Assembly: GCA_020636645.1 (NCBI GenBank)
Contig: JACJXO010000001.1
Coordinates: forward strand, 248,001 to 312,000
Origin: Chitinophagales bacterium
Lineage (GTDB): Bacteria > Bacteroidota > Bacteroidia > Chitinophagales > BACL12
Length of the DNA stretch: 64,000 nucleotides
Direction: 5' to 3'
The notes beneath the pieces were generated by a model that saw nothing but the letters and a program-made list of their open reading frames with translations, did no database searches and was not told where the DNA came from. This document shows, piece by piece, positions 41,330 through 49,417 of this stretch. Positions within the stretch are counted from its first letter, which is position 1, and each line of letters starts with the position of its first letter. The translations under genes and the position numbers were made by a program.

Positions 41330-42394
41330 ATGAGTCAACTACCTGTAATAAGTGGCATTCAGCAGATCGGGATTGGTAATCCGTATGTACATGAAGCATG
41401 GAAGTGGTATCGCATCCATCTGGGTATGGACATCAGGATCTTTGAAGAAGCAGCGGAAGCCAATCTGATGCTTCCCTACACCGGAGGACAGCCGCACAAA
41501 AGACATGCTGTACTGGCCATCAACCTGAATGGCGGGGGTGGATTTGAGATCTGGCAATACACCAGCAGAAAACCGGTGGCTGCAGATTTTCCCATTCAGT
41601 TCGGTGATCTGGGTATATATGGCTGTAAGATCAAAAGCCGCGATGTACAGGCCACTTACAACCAGATGAAAAAGAGTGGTGTGGAAGTTCTGGGAGATGT
41701 GAGTACAGACCCTGCAGGAAGGCTGCATTTTTTTCTGAGAGACCTGTACGGAAATGTTTTTGAGGTGGTGCCTTCTGATAACTGGTACACCCGGCAACGA
41801 GCCTTGACAGGTGGAGCCTATGGTACCATTATGGGCGTTACCGATTTGGACCGTTCCATCAGGTTCTATAAGGAGATACTGGGGTATGACCAGGTGATCT
41901 ATGACGTGCAGGGAAGATTTGATGACCTCCAGGTGCTGCCCGGTGGTAATACAGAAGTTCGTCGTGTGTTACTTACGCATAGTGATGACAGAAAAGGTCC
42001 GTTCAGCAGGATGCTGGGGCGGTCAGAGATAGAGCTGGTGTCCATCTCAGGCAGAACTCCCAGAAAGATCTTTGAGAACAGGTTCTGGGGCGACCTTGGA
42101 TTCATTCATCTTTGTTTTGATATAGTGGGGATGCAGGCTATGGAAGAAAAATGCCGCAAACTAGGTCATCCTTTCACCGTCAACAGTGCCGAAAGTTTTG
42201 ACATGGGAGAGGCTGCCGGGCATTTTACTTACATAGAAGACCCCGATGGTGCACTCATTGAATTTGTAGAGACACACAAGGTACCGGTACTCAAGAAACT
42301 GGGCTGGTATATACACCTGAAAGACCGCGATCCGGAAAAACCACTGCCAGACTGGATGCTGAAGGCACTTCGCTTCAACAGGAAGAGTGATTAA
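41330..42394 (+). CDS. two-domain VOC-family protein
   Basis: A 354-residue protein with two halves of the vicinal-oxygen-chelate fold. The first runs from residue 1 to about 155 (IQQIGIGNPYVHEAWKWYR to FLRDLYGNVFEVVP) and the second from about 165 to 325 (GAYGTIMGVTDLDRSIRFYK to FTYIEDPDGALIEFVE). The second keeps a plausible His/Glu metal site (FIHLCFDI, IEFVE). The size and double-barrel layout recall ring-cleaving dioxygenases or hydroxyphenylpyruvate-dioxygenase relatives, but I cannot name a substrate. Its stop overlaps the convergent DinB gene's stop by four bases. Confidence 0.78.
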   Translation: MSQLPVISGIQQIGIGNPYVHEAWKWYRIHLGMDIRIFEEAAEANLMLPYTGGQPHKRHAVLAINLNGGGGFEIWQYTSRKPVAADFPIQFGDLGIYGCKIKSRDVQATYNQMKKSGVEVLGDVSTDPAGRLHFFLRDLYGNVFEVVPSDNWYTRQRALTGGAYGTIMGVTDLDRSIRFYKEILGYDQVIYDVQGRFDDLQVLPGGNTEVRRVLLTHSDDRKGPFSRMLGRSEIELVSISGRTPRKIFENRFWGDLGFIHLCFDIVGMQAMEEKCRKLGHPFTVNSAESFDMGEAAGHFTYIEDPDGALIEFVETHKVPVLKKLGWYIHLKDRDPEKPLPDWMLKALRFNRKSD

Positions 42395-42891
42395 GACAGG
42401 TTGCGGATGGTGGAAGGTGCCAAACCAAATCCTTCTTCCATCTGAAGATCAGAAAAATGCACCCGGATTCCGATGGCTATGATGGCCATATGATGCACGG
42501 CATGGTCATAGGCATACATGAGTTCTCTGCCCACAGTGGTTTGAAGTTTCACAGCCGGTACAGTCTTGTCTGTACTGAATGACTGAGCCACCAGCAGAGA
42601 CTTTTCAGGGTCCAGTACTGCTATTGTTTCACGGATATCGTTCAGCTTGCCAGATGCATACAACGGACACTGGCTGATCAGAATATCCCTCTCACGATTA
42701 TCATAAGAAACAAGACCTGCCTCCAAGCCATTGCCAATACACAGATAAAAATCAATTATGTGTCTGAAATGATCTCCTACTGATGACCCATTCAGCACCT
42801 CAAGCTTCTCTACATACTGATCAGCGTCCATCAAAGCAATGTGTGCTTTGAGCCTGTCAACCATGTCCATCGAAGCCTCTCTAATATTCAT
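42391..42891 (-). CDS. DinB-superfamily four-helix protein
   Basis: A 166-residue protein of the DinB/YfiT-like metal-binding four-helix bundle fold. The conserved helices carry the His ligands: GDHFRHIIDFYLCI (about residues 38-51) and YDHAVHHMAIIAIGI (about 127-141). The group includes thiol-dependent enzymes and proteins of unknown role. A -7 box lies right in front of the ATG pair at 42894/42891, so a leaderless start is likely; Met at 42870 is another option. The longer open frame to 43026 overlaps the next gene and is rejected. Confidence 0.74.
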   Translation of the reverse strand: MNIREASMDMVDRLKAHIALMDADQYVEKLEVLNGSSVGDHFRHIIDFYLCIGNGLEAGLVSYDNRERDILISQCPLYASGKLNDIRETIAVLDPEKSLLVAQSFSTDKTVPAVKLQTTVGRELMYAYDHAVHHMAIIAIGIRVHFSDLQMEEGFGLAPSTIRNLS

Positions 42892-42895
42892 CATA

Positions 42896-42903
42896 CAAAA
42901 ATA
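42896..42903 (-). promoter_or_regulatory. -7 box of the DinB gene promoter
   Basis: The minus strand reads TATTTTTG, an exact TAnnTTTG match, ending 4 bases before the ATG at 42891. The predicted transcript start is at or just inside the start codon. Confidence 0.45.
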
Positions 42904-42958
42904 CAGGCTAGAACAGCGCTCCGTATCATAGGGTTCACATTCATTTGTAAAAAAATCC

Positions 42959-44632
42959 CTAATGATCAGACTGCTGAATAAAATGAAGTGTGCTGAAAAG
43001 GTTTGTGAGTAGTTTGTAGTAAGCAAATGACCGGTCGCCCTTCAGGTATCCGTTAGTGAATGCCAGGGCTTTTTCCGGATCTACTCCACTGTCTGAATGT
43101 ATGTGCACGAAAGGCTTTCTGAACCAGTCGTTGTGATAGTTCCGGATCCACTTATCATAGTCTGTGAAATACAAGCGGAAGGTCCATCGGTTGGTAAGTT
43201 TGTTCACTGCAACCCGTGAATAATAAGCAAGTTTTTTCTGTCTTACCAGCCATTGCAGGCGAACACTTTCTTCAACCGGTTCCTTATCATTGAGAAGCAG
43301 TGAGGTGAGTTTTTTACCGGCAGGCTGCACCAGCCATTTCTGCAGATCTCCCGATCTCCTGACCTCAGGGTCTGCAAGCAGGGAAGCATCATACACACAT
43401 CTGGAAAAGTACGGGCTAAAGACCCTGAAATACCTTCCGGCAAAACGTGTGGTTACACTATTGAAATTTCTTCGGTGGTAGTAATAGTCAGCAAGGTAAG
43501 AGAGATCAGCTGTTTCAGGCGCCTGCTTCAGCTCTTCATAGATGGCCTGATTGAGGCGGTCTTCCACCGTTGCAGGGTCATTGAACAAAGACAAGTCTGT
43601 CGAAACTGAAGATATTTTCCTTATTCCATCTGCCATCGCATCCAGAGAAGCACCTCTTTTCAGCCCGGGAGGCAGATAGTAAGATCGCAGCAACTCTCCG
43701 CCAAAAGAAGAAAGAAAGGTGTCTGCCACTTCCATCTGTCTGTGATAGCTATTGACAGCATGTGCATGAGACAAAGCATTCAGGCTGCCTTCATAGGATG
43801 AATTGACTTCTCTGAAAAATGCCGGTATCTCACGAATGAAGTTTTCATTGTCCAGGTCGAAGAAACGATGCTTCACTCCTGCCCTTCCGGCCAGCCTGGC
43901 AGCCACCCGTACATCCATGCTGGTGCTGAACCCATGTGTATAGGTATGAATGCGTGAAGGGTCTTCCAGAGATGATGCCAGTGAAACCCTGCTGTCCAGC
44001 CCTGCGGTAAGTGCCAGACTGGTGCCCTGGCTGAGAGCAATGCCACCGGCCGTCCATGAACGAAAGCGTTGAATGAATGCCTCCCGGTCTAAGGAACCTG
44101 ATAGCGGAGGCGGAAAAGGTCTGTGTACTGAAACAGCCGGTTCCTGCCCCGGAACACGCAATGTGTAACAACAACCTTCGTCAGGAGTCTTGATCTCCTG
44201 ATACAAGGTTTTGTTGCCGATGGTGGTGTTGATGACCGAAAGCTCAATCACCGCCTGCTCATTGACGGTCAGCTTCACTTCCCGTCTGATCTCATATAAC
44301 GAATCGCTGATGATCATTTTTTCAGCAGTCAGGTAGAAATACAATACGTACAACCTGTAAGGATCAGTATATATGGTCAGTTCCTGCCTGTGGTGATCCA
44401 GGCATATCAGTGTACCATGACCGTCAGTCCTGTCAAAGTAATGTGCCGGGCTGTCCAGATCTGCCTGTATGATATGCTCGGGCTCTAACGGGGCGGCATT
44501 CTGCAGATGCACCGGGTAACCATAAATAATATAGGTGTACCTGCCTGTTTTGTGCCACCGAAGGTCCTTTCTGCCTGATGCTGGCATATTGATCTGCCAA
44601 TCTGAACTGCTAAGGGTACGGCTGATGATCAT
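42959..44632 (-). CDS. asparagine-synthetase-like protein without glutaminase cysteine
   Basis: A 557-residue protein whose second half (from about 185) matches the ATP-pyrophosphatase domain of class B asparagine synthetases: SLALTAGLDSRVSLAS (205-220) is the SGGxDS loop with Ser-Gly replaced by Thr-Ala, and EGSLNALSHAHAV and FLSSFGGELLRS follow. The N-terminal half has the beta-sheet pattern of a class II amidotransferase (YFDRTDGHGTL, LTIYTDPYRLYVLYFY) but starts MIISR with no Cys2, so it cannot use glutamine directly. It may amidate or adenylate a secondary-metabolite or cell-envelope substrate. It stands alone, divergent from the barrel gene, with no biosynthetic cluster beside it. Confidence 0.75.
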   Translation of the reverse strand: MIISRTLSSSDWQINMPASGRKDLRWHKTGRYTYIIYGYPVHLQNAAPLEPEHIIQADLDSPAHYFDRTDGHGTLICLDHHRQELTIYTDPYRLYVLYFYLTAEKMIISDSLYEIRREVKLTVNEQAVIELSVINTTIGNKTLYQEIKTPDEGCCYTLRVPGQEPAVSVHRPFPPPLSGSLDREAFIQRFRSWTAGGIALSQGTSLALTAGLDSRVSLASSLEDPSRIHTYTHGFSTSMDVRVAARLAGRAGVKHRFFDLDNENFIREIPAFFREVNSSYEGSLNALSHAHAVNSYHRQMEVADTFLSSFGGELLRSYYLPPGLKRGASLDAMADGIRKISSVSTDLSLFNDPATVEDRLNQAIYEELKQAPETADLSYLADYYYHRRNFNSVTTRFAGRYFRVFSPYFSRCVYDASLLADPEVRRSGDLQKWLVQPAGKKLTSLLLNDKEPVEESVRLQWLVRQKKLAYYSRVAVNKLTNRWTFRLYFTDYDKWIRNYHNDWFRKPFVHIHSDSGVDPEKALAFTNGYLKGDRSFAYYKLLTNLFSTLHFIQQSDH

Positions 44633-44663
44633 ATTTTTTTACCGAACTTTTAAACTTCTCTCC

Positions 44664-44693
44664 TTGTATAACCTACTTATCCAAGTATTTTTG
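44664..44693 (+). promoter_or_regulatory. promoter of the outer-membrane barrel gene
   Basis: TTG (44664-44666), 19 bases, then TATTTTTG (44686-44693), with the ATG 21 bases later. This is the clearest full Bacteroidota housekeeping promoter in the window. Confidence 0.62.
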
Positions 44694-44714
44694 AAAATCC
44701 AATCAAACCATACT

Positions 44715-45551
44715 ATGCAGAAAAAATTATTTGCAGCTGTGTGCATCACAGCATTGTTGACAACCAGTATCGCGGTGCATGCACAGGCTCCTGTTGATGG
44801 CTTTTATCCCGGTAAAGGTAATGGTGCGGTAGCGCTTTCTTATTCCCATGAAAAGTATGATCAGTTTTTTCTGGGAAACGGGAGTATTGCTAACTGGGCA
44901 GGCGATTATAATGTGAATTCCGTGAGTTTGTATGCCACATATGGAATCACAGATAAGTTTGCTGCTGCAGTTTCTGTTCCCTACATCATGATCAAAACGG
45001 TCAACTTCAGTGATGAAACAGTTAAGCGCAAATCATTACAGGATCTTGGAGTCTATCTGAAATACCGGGCATTAGAAAAGGATTTTGGCAGCTGGAATCT
45101 TTCGCTTTCTCCTGCTATTGGATTCACCACACCTATTACCGATTATGCCACAGACTTCTATGCTGTGGGGCAGGATGCTACCGGCCTGGACATTCGTGGT
45201 ATTGCTATGGTCACTACAGACATGGGAGTTTTTGGTGAAGTGCAGGGAGCAGGACTTTTGCGCTTCAACCCTACCCCAAGCGGAGCAAGTTTCAACGTTA
45301 AAGCTGGTTATTACAATGCAAAGATCTATGGCGATGTCTATTACAGCATTCAGCAGATCAACGGCGGAGTAGGCCTTCCTGATCCGGAAGATTTCAGAGA
45401 ACTGGCAGTCAGTTATCAAAAGGTTGGTGTCACTGTTGCCTATAATATCCTCTCTTCCCTTGGAGTATATGCAGGTGGCGCCTATGTGATAGATGGAAAA
45501 AGTGTTGGACAGTCCACCCGGATCACTGGTGGCGCAGTAGTACGCTTTTAA
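44715..45551 (+). CDS. outer-membrane beta-barrel protein of unknown function
   Basis: A 278-residue protein with a signal peptide (about 1-23, ending VHAQ) and about twelve amphipathic strands. Some strands, such as VSLYATYGITDKFAAAVSVPYI and DLGVYLKYRAL, look like the transporter-type barrel found in Phenol/MetA pathway proteins, ending ITGGAVVRF with C-terminal Phe. Role unknown, perhaps passive uptake. The ATG at 44715 follows a textbook promoter, and upstream in-frame codons belong to the divergent gene. It ends 2 bases before a convergent stop. Confidence 0.75.
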   Translation: MQKKLFAAVCITALLTTSIAVHAQAPVDGFYPGKGNGAVALSYSHEKYDQFFLGNGSIANWAGDYNVNSVSLYATYGITDKFAAAVSVPYIMIKTVNFSDETVKRKSLQDLGVYLKYRALEKDFGSWNLSLSPAIGFTTPITDYATDFYAVGQDATGLDIRGIAMVTTDMGVFGEVQGAGLLRFNPTPSGASFNVKAGYYNAKIYGDVYYSIQQINGGVGLPDPEDFRELAVSYQKVGVTVAYNILSSLGVYAGGAYVIDGKSVGQSTRITGGAVVRF

Positions 45552-45553
45552 TA

Positions 45554-45994
45554 TCATTGATCTTCCTGCAACTGCAATTCAGTTGCAATGGACAACGGCC
45601 TTGGTTTTGCATACAGCATAGCCAGGGCCGTTGCCACATAGAAGTACAGATACAGGCTGTACCCGGTCAGGTACAAGGCAACCAGGTTGGCCAGACAAAC
45701 TCCTTCGATCATAGCCAGGCGTATGATGACCGGTGCTTGCCAGGCATTTAGCTTATCAATATCATCATTATCTGAGGAAGCGATCTTTGTTACCTGCTGC
45801 TGATACAACCAATATGCCAGCATAGTGACTGCAACCGATGCAGCAGCCAGGATGCTGGTGAGATTTTTTAGGTTCAGACCGTTCTCAGCAGGAACTGGTT
45901 TGACGAAGAATACAATCACACAGGCAAACAGAATATGTCCAGCCATGATGCTGTAAAAGATGATCATCATTCTTCGGGTCATTTCCTGTTTCAT
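45554..45994 (-). CDS. four-span membrane protein of unknown function
   Basis: A 146-residue protein with four hydrophobic segments (about 10-32, 44-64, 88-107, 109-128) and a short hydrophilic tail. No family is recognised beyond small uncharacterised Bacteroidota membrane proteins. It overlaps the end of the upstream lipase-like gene by four bases (ATGA), so the two are co-translated. Confidence 0.65.
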   Translation of the reverse strand: MKQEMTRRMMIIFYSIMAGHILFACVIVFFVKPVPAENGLNLKNLTSILAAASVAVTMLAYWLYQQQVTKIASSDNDDIDKLNAWQAPVIIRLAMIEGVCLANLVALYLTGYSLYLYFYVATALAMLYAKPRPLSIATELQLQEDQ

Positions 45995-46824
45995 TTGTTT
46001 GAAATTTGCTGCTGAAGCCAGTCCAGCACGGTTGTAAATACTTCCTCCTGCTCAACTTCGTTGTGTAGTTCATGGTACAGCCCTGCAAACTCTCTGTACG
46101 TCAGGTTTGCGGGTTTAGTATCTGCATAGGATGCAGATGAAGTGTGGTCTGTGATCCTGTCAGCATTGCCATGTAAGAGCAGGACAGGCATTTTCAAAAC
46201 CGGCCATTCCCTTCTCCATTTTTCGCCGGCTTCTACAATTCCGAAATAAGCGGCAGGAGAGATCTTTCCATGCACCAACGGGTCATTCTTATAAGCCAAC
46301 TGTACCTGTTCAGGGTGCGCCAGCGCTGAAAGATCCAGTTCGGCAGGCTGCACCAGGCCCGGTGCGATTCGAAGTACTACTTTACCCAGTGCTACCCGCC
46401 AGGCCGGAGGCTCAAAGGCAAGTTTTAACCAGGGCGAAGAAGAGATCACACCTGCAACATTCTCAGGATGATGTTGTGCATAAGACAATACTATAAGACC
46501 TCCCATACTTTGACCGTACAAAAAAACCGGGAGGCCGGAAGATTTCAGATGTTCATGCAATAACCCAACCTGCGAAATATAATCGTGGAAGCTGCTTACA
46601 TGTCCACGTTTCCCCTCTGACCTTCCATGCCCGATAAGATCAATGGCAGCTACTCCATAACCTGCATTGTTCAATGCTTCTGCTACATGCGTAAATCTTG
46701 ATGAATGATCACTTTGTCCATGTATGACACCGACTACAGCCGTTGGCCTGTCGATCATCCATTCCTGCATGAACAGATTCTTACCTTTCCATGTGCGGAA
46801 CCAGGTGTGGTGTCGGTTTCCCAT
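45991..46824 (-). CDS. alpha/beta hydrolase, monoacylglycerol-lipase type
   Basis: A 277-residue serine hydrolase. The nucleophile elbow is GQSMGG (about 105-110), the oxyanion region VVGVIHGQSDHSSRF (about 30-44), the acid in LLLHGNADRITDH and the His in GLYHELHNE. This arrangement and the early HG motif are typical of monoglyceride and lysophospholipase-like enzymes. No signal peptide is evident, so it is probably cytosolic. It is coupled to a small membrane protein gene. Confidence 0.87.
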   Translation of the reverse strand: MGNRHHTWFRTWKGKNLFMQEWMIDRPTAVVGVIHGQSDHSSRFTHVAEALNNAGYGVAAIDLIGHGRSEGKRGHVSSFHDYISQVGLLHEHLKSSGLPVFLYGQSMGGLIVLSYAQHHPENVAGVISSSPWLKLAFEPPAWRVALGKVVLRIAPGLVQPAELDLSALAHPEQVQLAYKNDPLVHGKISPAAYFGIVEAGEKWRREWPVLKMPVLLLHGNADRITDHTSSASYADTKPANLTYREFAGLYHELHNEVEQEEVFTTVLDWLQQQISNK

Positions 46825-46865
46825 AATTCGGACTAAATTTAAGGCACAAAGTCAACCTTTCCGCT

Positions 46866-47927
46866 ATGTTCAAAAAAGTACTCCGAACCATTATCGTACT
46901 GGCAGTGCTGGCCATCCTGTATTTTGGTGGTATCATTCTGTATGGAACAATAACAGAGTACAAACCAGTGCCCGGATCAACAGAACTGCTTTCTGTGTCC
47001 GGACAACCTGCCGGCACTACGCCAGATTCCGTCATCAGGATACTGAACTGGAATCTGGGGTTCGGCGGTCTGGGAGCAGAAATGGACTTCTTCTATGATG
47101 GCGGACATATGGTACGGGCAGAACGGTCTGTCTGGGACAAGGATTTCGTTGGTCAACTGCAAACACTGAAAGACAACCAGCCAATAGACTTTTATTTTCT
47201 GCAGGAAGCAGATATACATTCCAAGCGCAGTTACTACGTCAACATGGTAGATTCCATCGGCAGAATGTTACAGGAATATTCCTGGACCTTCGGCATGAAC
47301 TACTATGTACAACACGTACCACTTCCCATTACCAGGCCACTGGGTCATATAGAAAGCGGCGTGGTCATTTATTCACGTTATCCGGTGCTGCAACCTGAGC
47401 GGCATCAGTATCCCGGCTCATTCCCCTGGCCTACACGCATCTTTTTCCTGGATCGCTGCTATCTTGTAAATCGCATTGCCACCAAAAACAATAAGGAACT
47501 TGTACTGATCAATACCCACAACTCAGCATATGATGAAACCGGCCGCATCAAGGAGGAAGAAATGCAGGTATTAAAAGACTATTGCGAGAAAGAGTATGCC
47601 AAAGGAAACTATGTGGTAGTTGGAGGCGATTTCAATCAATGCCCTCCGGGATTCGACCCGCACACCTGGGACCCCGGCGATTATCCGTTGTTCATACCTC
47701 CGGCCATGGATCCTGATATGCTGCCTGCAGGCTGGACCGTGGCATTTGACCCATCACATCCCACCAACAGGCATCTGGATAAACCATACGCTGATGACAG
47801 CTTCAAAACACTTATTGATTATTTTGTTTTGTCGCCCAATATTTCTGTCAACAACATACATACCATAGACAATCAATTCAGGTTTACAGACCATCAACCA
47901 CAACTACTTGAACTAAGTCTTCACTGA
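46866..47927 (+). CDS. membrane-tethered endonuclease/exonuclease/phosphatase-family protein
   Basis: A 353-residue EEP-superfamily protein. A hydrophobic N-terminal segment (about 6-28) acts as a signal-anchor. The metal-dependent phosphodiesterase core begins at RILNWNLGFGG (about 57-67, catalytic Asn), with LQEAD (Glu), INTHNSAYD, VVGGDFNQCPPG and the closing FTDHQPQLLEL (His). Members act on nucleic acids, phosphoinositides or sphingomyelin; the membrane location suggests a lipid or extracellular substrate. glpK starts one base after its stop, so a link to phospholipid head-group or glycerol salvage is possible. Confidence 0.82.
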   Translation: MFKKVLRTIIVLAVLAILYFGGIILYGTITEYKPVPGSTELLSVSGQPAGTTPDSVIRILNWNLGFGGLGAEMDFFYDGGHMVRAERSVWDKDFVGQLQTLKDNQPIDFYFLQEADIHSKRSYYVNMVDSIGRMLQEYSWTFGMNYYVQHVPLPITRPLGHIESGVVIYSRYPVLQPERHQYPGSFPWPTRIFFLDRCYLVNRIATKNNKELVLINTHNSAYDETGRIKEEEMQVLKDYCEKEYAKGNYVVVGGDFNQCPPGFDPHTWDPGDYPLFIPPAMDPDMLPAGWTVAFDPSHPTNRHLDKPYADDSFKTLIDYFVLSPNISVNNIHTIDNQFRFTDHQPQLLELSLH

Positions 47928-47928
47928 T

Positions 47929-49380
47929 ATGCCTTATGTCCTTGCTATTGATGCCGGTACTACCAGTTGCAGAACGCTGCTCTTTGATGAAAAACTACAG
48001 GTAGCAGGTCTTGCCCAGGAGGAATTCCGGCAATATTTTCCACAGCCGGGATGGGTGGAGCATGACGCAGAAGAGATCTTTGAAACGCAGTACCGTACAC
48101 TCCTGAAAGTGCTGGATAAAACATCCGTTCCTCTTGAAGAGATCGTTGCTGCAGGCATCACGAATCAAAGAGAAACTGTAGTGATATGGAACAGGCATAG
48201 CGGTAAGCCCATTTACCCGGCTATTGTCTGGCAGGATAAGAGAACAGAATCTGCCTGTAAACATCTCAGGCAAGAGCATCCCGGCATCAGGCAAAAAACG
48301 GGGCTTGTAGTAGATGCCTACTTCAGCGCTACCAAGATCAACTGGATACTGGAACATGTTCCGGGTGCCAGAGATGCCGCAGATAGTGGTGATCTGCTTT
48401 GTGGTACCATAGATACCTGGCTGATATGGAAACTAACTGCAGGAGCTGTGCATGCAACAGATCACAGCAATGCCAGCCGAACCATGTTATATGATCTGCA
48501 AGCAACAGGATGGGATCCGGAATTACTCGGTCTGTTTGGCATTCCTGCTGCTATGATGCCTGAGATCAGAGACTCTGACGGTTTTTTTGGCAACATCGTA
48601 CTGGGAGAAAATAAGATCCCCATTCGCGGTGTGGCGGGCGATCAGCAGGCAGCTTTATACGGACAGGGATGTCACAGTGCGGGACAGGCCAAGAACACTT
48701 ATGGTACGGGGTGTTTTCTACTGCTGCACATTGGTGAACAGGCTCATATAACTGATAACGGATTACTAACCACCGTTGCCTGGAAACTGGATGGAACCAT
48801 CTCCTATGCTTTGGAAGGAAGTGTCTTTCAGGCCGGTTCTGTGATACAATGGTTACGAGATGGTCTGGGGCTGCTGGAAAGTGCTGAAGAATCTGCAAAA
48901 ATGGCAGCAGCATTATCCGATAACGGAGGTGTCTATCTCGTTCCGGCCTTTACGGGCCTGGGGGCACCCTACTGGGATCCCGATGCCAGAGGCATGATAT
49001 GCGGTCTCACCAGAGGAACAGATCGCAGGCATGTGGTGCGGGCGGCGCTGGAAAGCATCGCCTATCAGTCTGCCGATATACTCCGGACCATGGAAGCAGC
49101 TGCAGGTATTCCCTTGTCAGAACTTCGCACAGATGGTGGTGCCACAGGAAACAACTGGCTGATGCAATTCCAGTCAGACATCATTCAAAAGCCCGTTTTG
49201 ATTGCCGGAATACAGGAGAGTACAGCACTGGGAGCAGCCATGCTGGCCACCAGACATGATAACGCATTCCAACAGACCCGCAGTGCACATCAACGTGTTT
49301 GTAAGCCGGTCATGTCTGCTTCTGACAGCACCTCATTGTATGCGGGATGGCTTGCTGCTGTAAAACGAGCCAGTTCCTGA
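47929..49380 (+). CDS. glpK: glycerol kinase
   Basis: A 483-residue FGGY-family kinase making glycerol 3-phosphate. The ATP/phosphate loop YVLAIDAGTTSCRTLLFD (3-20) and the later GAPYWDPDARGMICGLTRGT and DGGATGNNWLMQFQSD segments fit GlpK. The usual DQGTTS is DAGTTS, a minor change that other FGGY kinases share. It is slightly shorter than E. coli GlpK (502), mostly at the ends. It follows the EEP phosphatase gene by one base, suggesting joint use of glycerol from lipids. Confidence 0.9.
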   Translation: MPYVLAIDAGTTSCRTLLFDEKLQVAGLAQEEFRQYFPQPGWVEHDAEEIFETQYRTLLKVLDKTSVPLEEIVAAGITNQRETVVIWNRHSGKPIYPAIVWQDKRTESACKHLRQEHPGIRQKTGLVVDAYFSATKINWILEHVPGARDAADSGDLLCGTIDTWLIWKLTAGAVHATDHSNASRTMLYDLQATGWDPELLGLFGIPAAMMPEIRDSDGFFGNIVLGENKIPIRGVAGDQQAALYGQGCHSAGQAKNTYGTGCFLLLHIGEQAHITDNGLLTTVAWKLDGTISYALEGSVFQAGSVIQWLRDGLGLLESAEESAKMAAALSDNGGVYLVPAFTGLGAPYWDPDARGMICGLTRGTDRRHVVRAALESIAYQSADILRTMEAAAGIPLSELRTDGGATGNNWLMQFQSDIIQKPVLIAGIQESTALGAAMLATRHDNAFQQTRSAHQRVCKPVMSASDSTSLYAGWLAAVKRASS

Positions 49381-49389
49381 CGCTTGCAC

Positions 49390-49397
49390 TATCTTTG
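49390..49397 (+). promoter_or_regulatory. -7 box of the lpdA promoter
   Basis: TATCTTTG matches TAnnTTTG, 20 bases before the ATG at 49418. No clear -33 TTG is at the expected spacing. Confidence 0.5.
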
Positions 49398-49417
49398 CAG
49401 CGCTAAAATCTCACACT

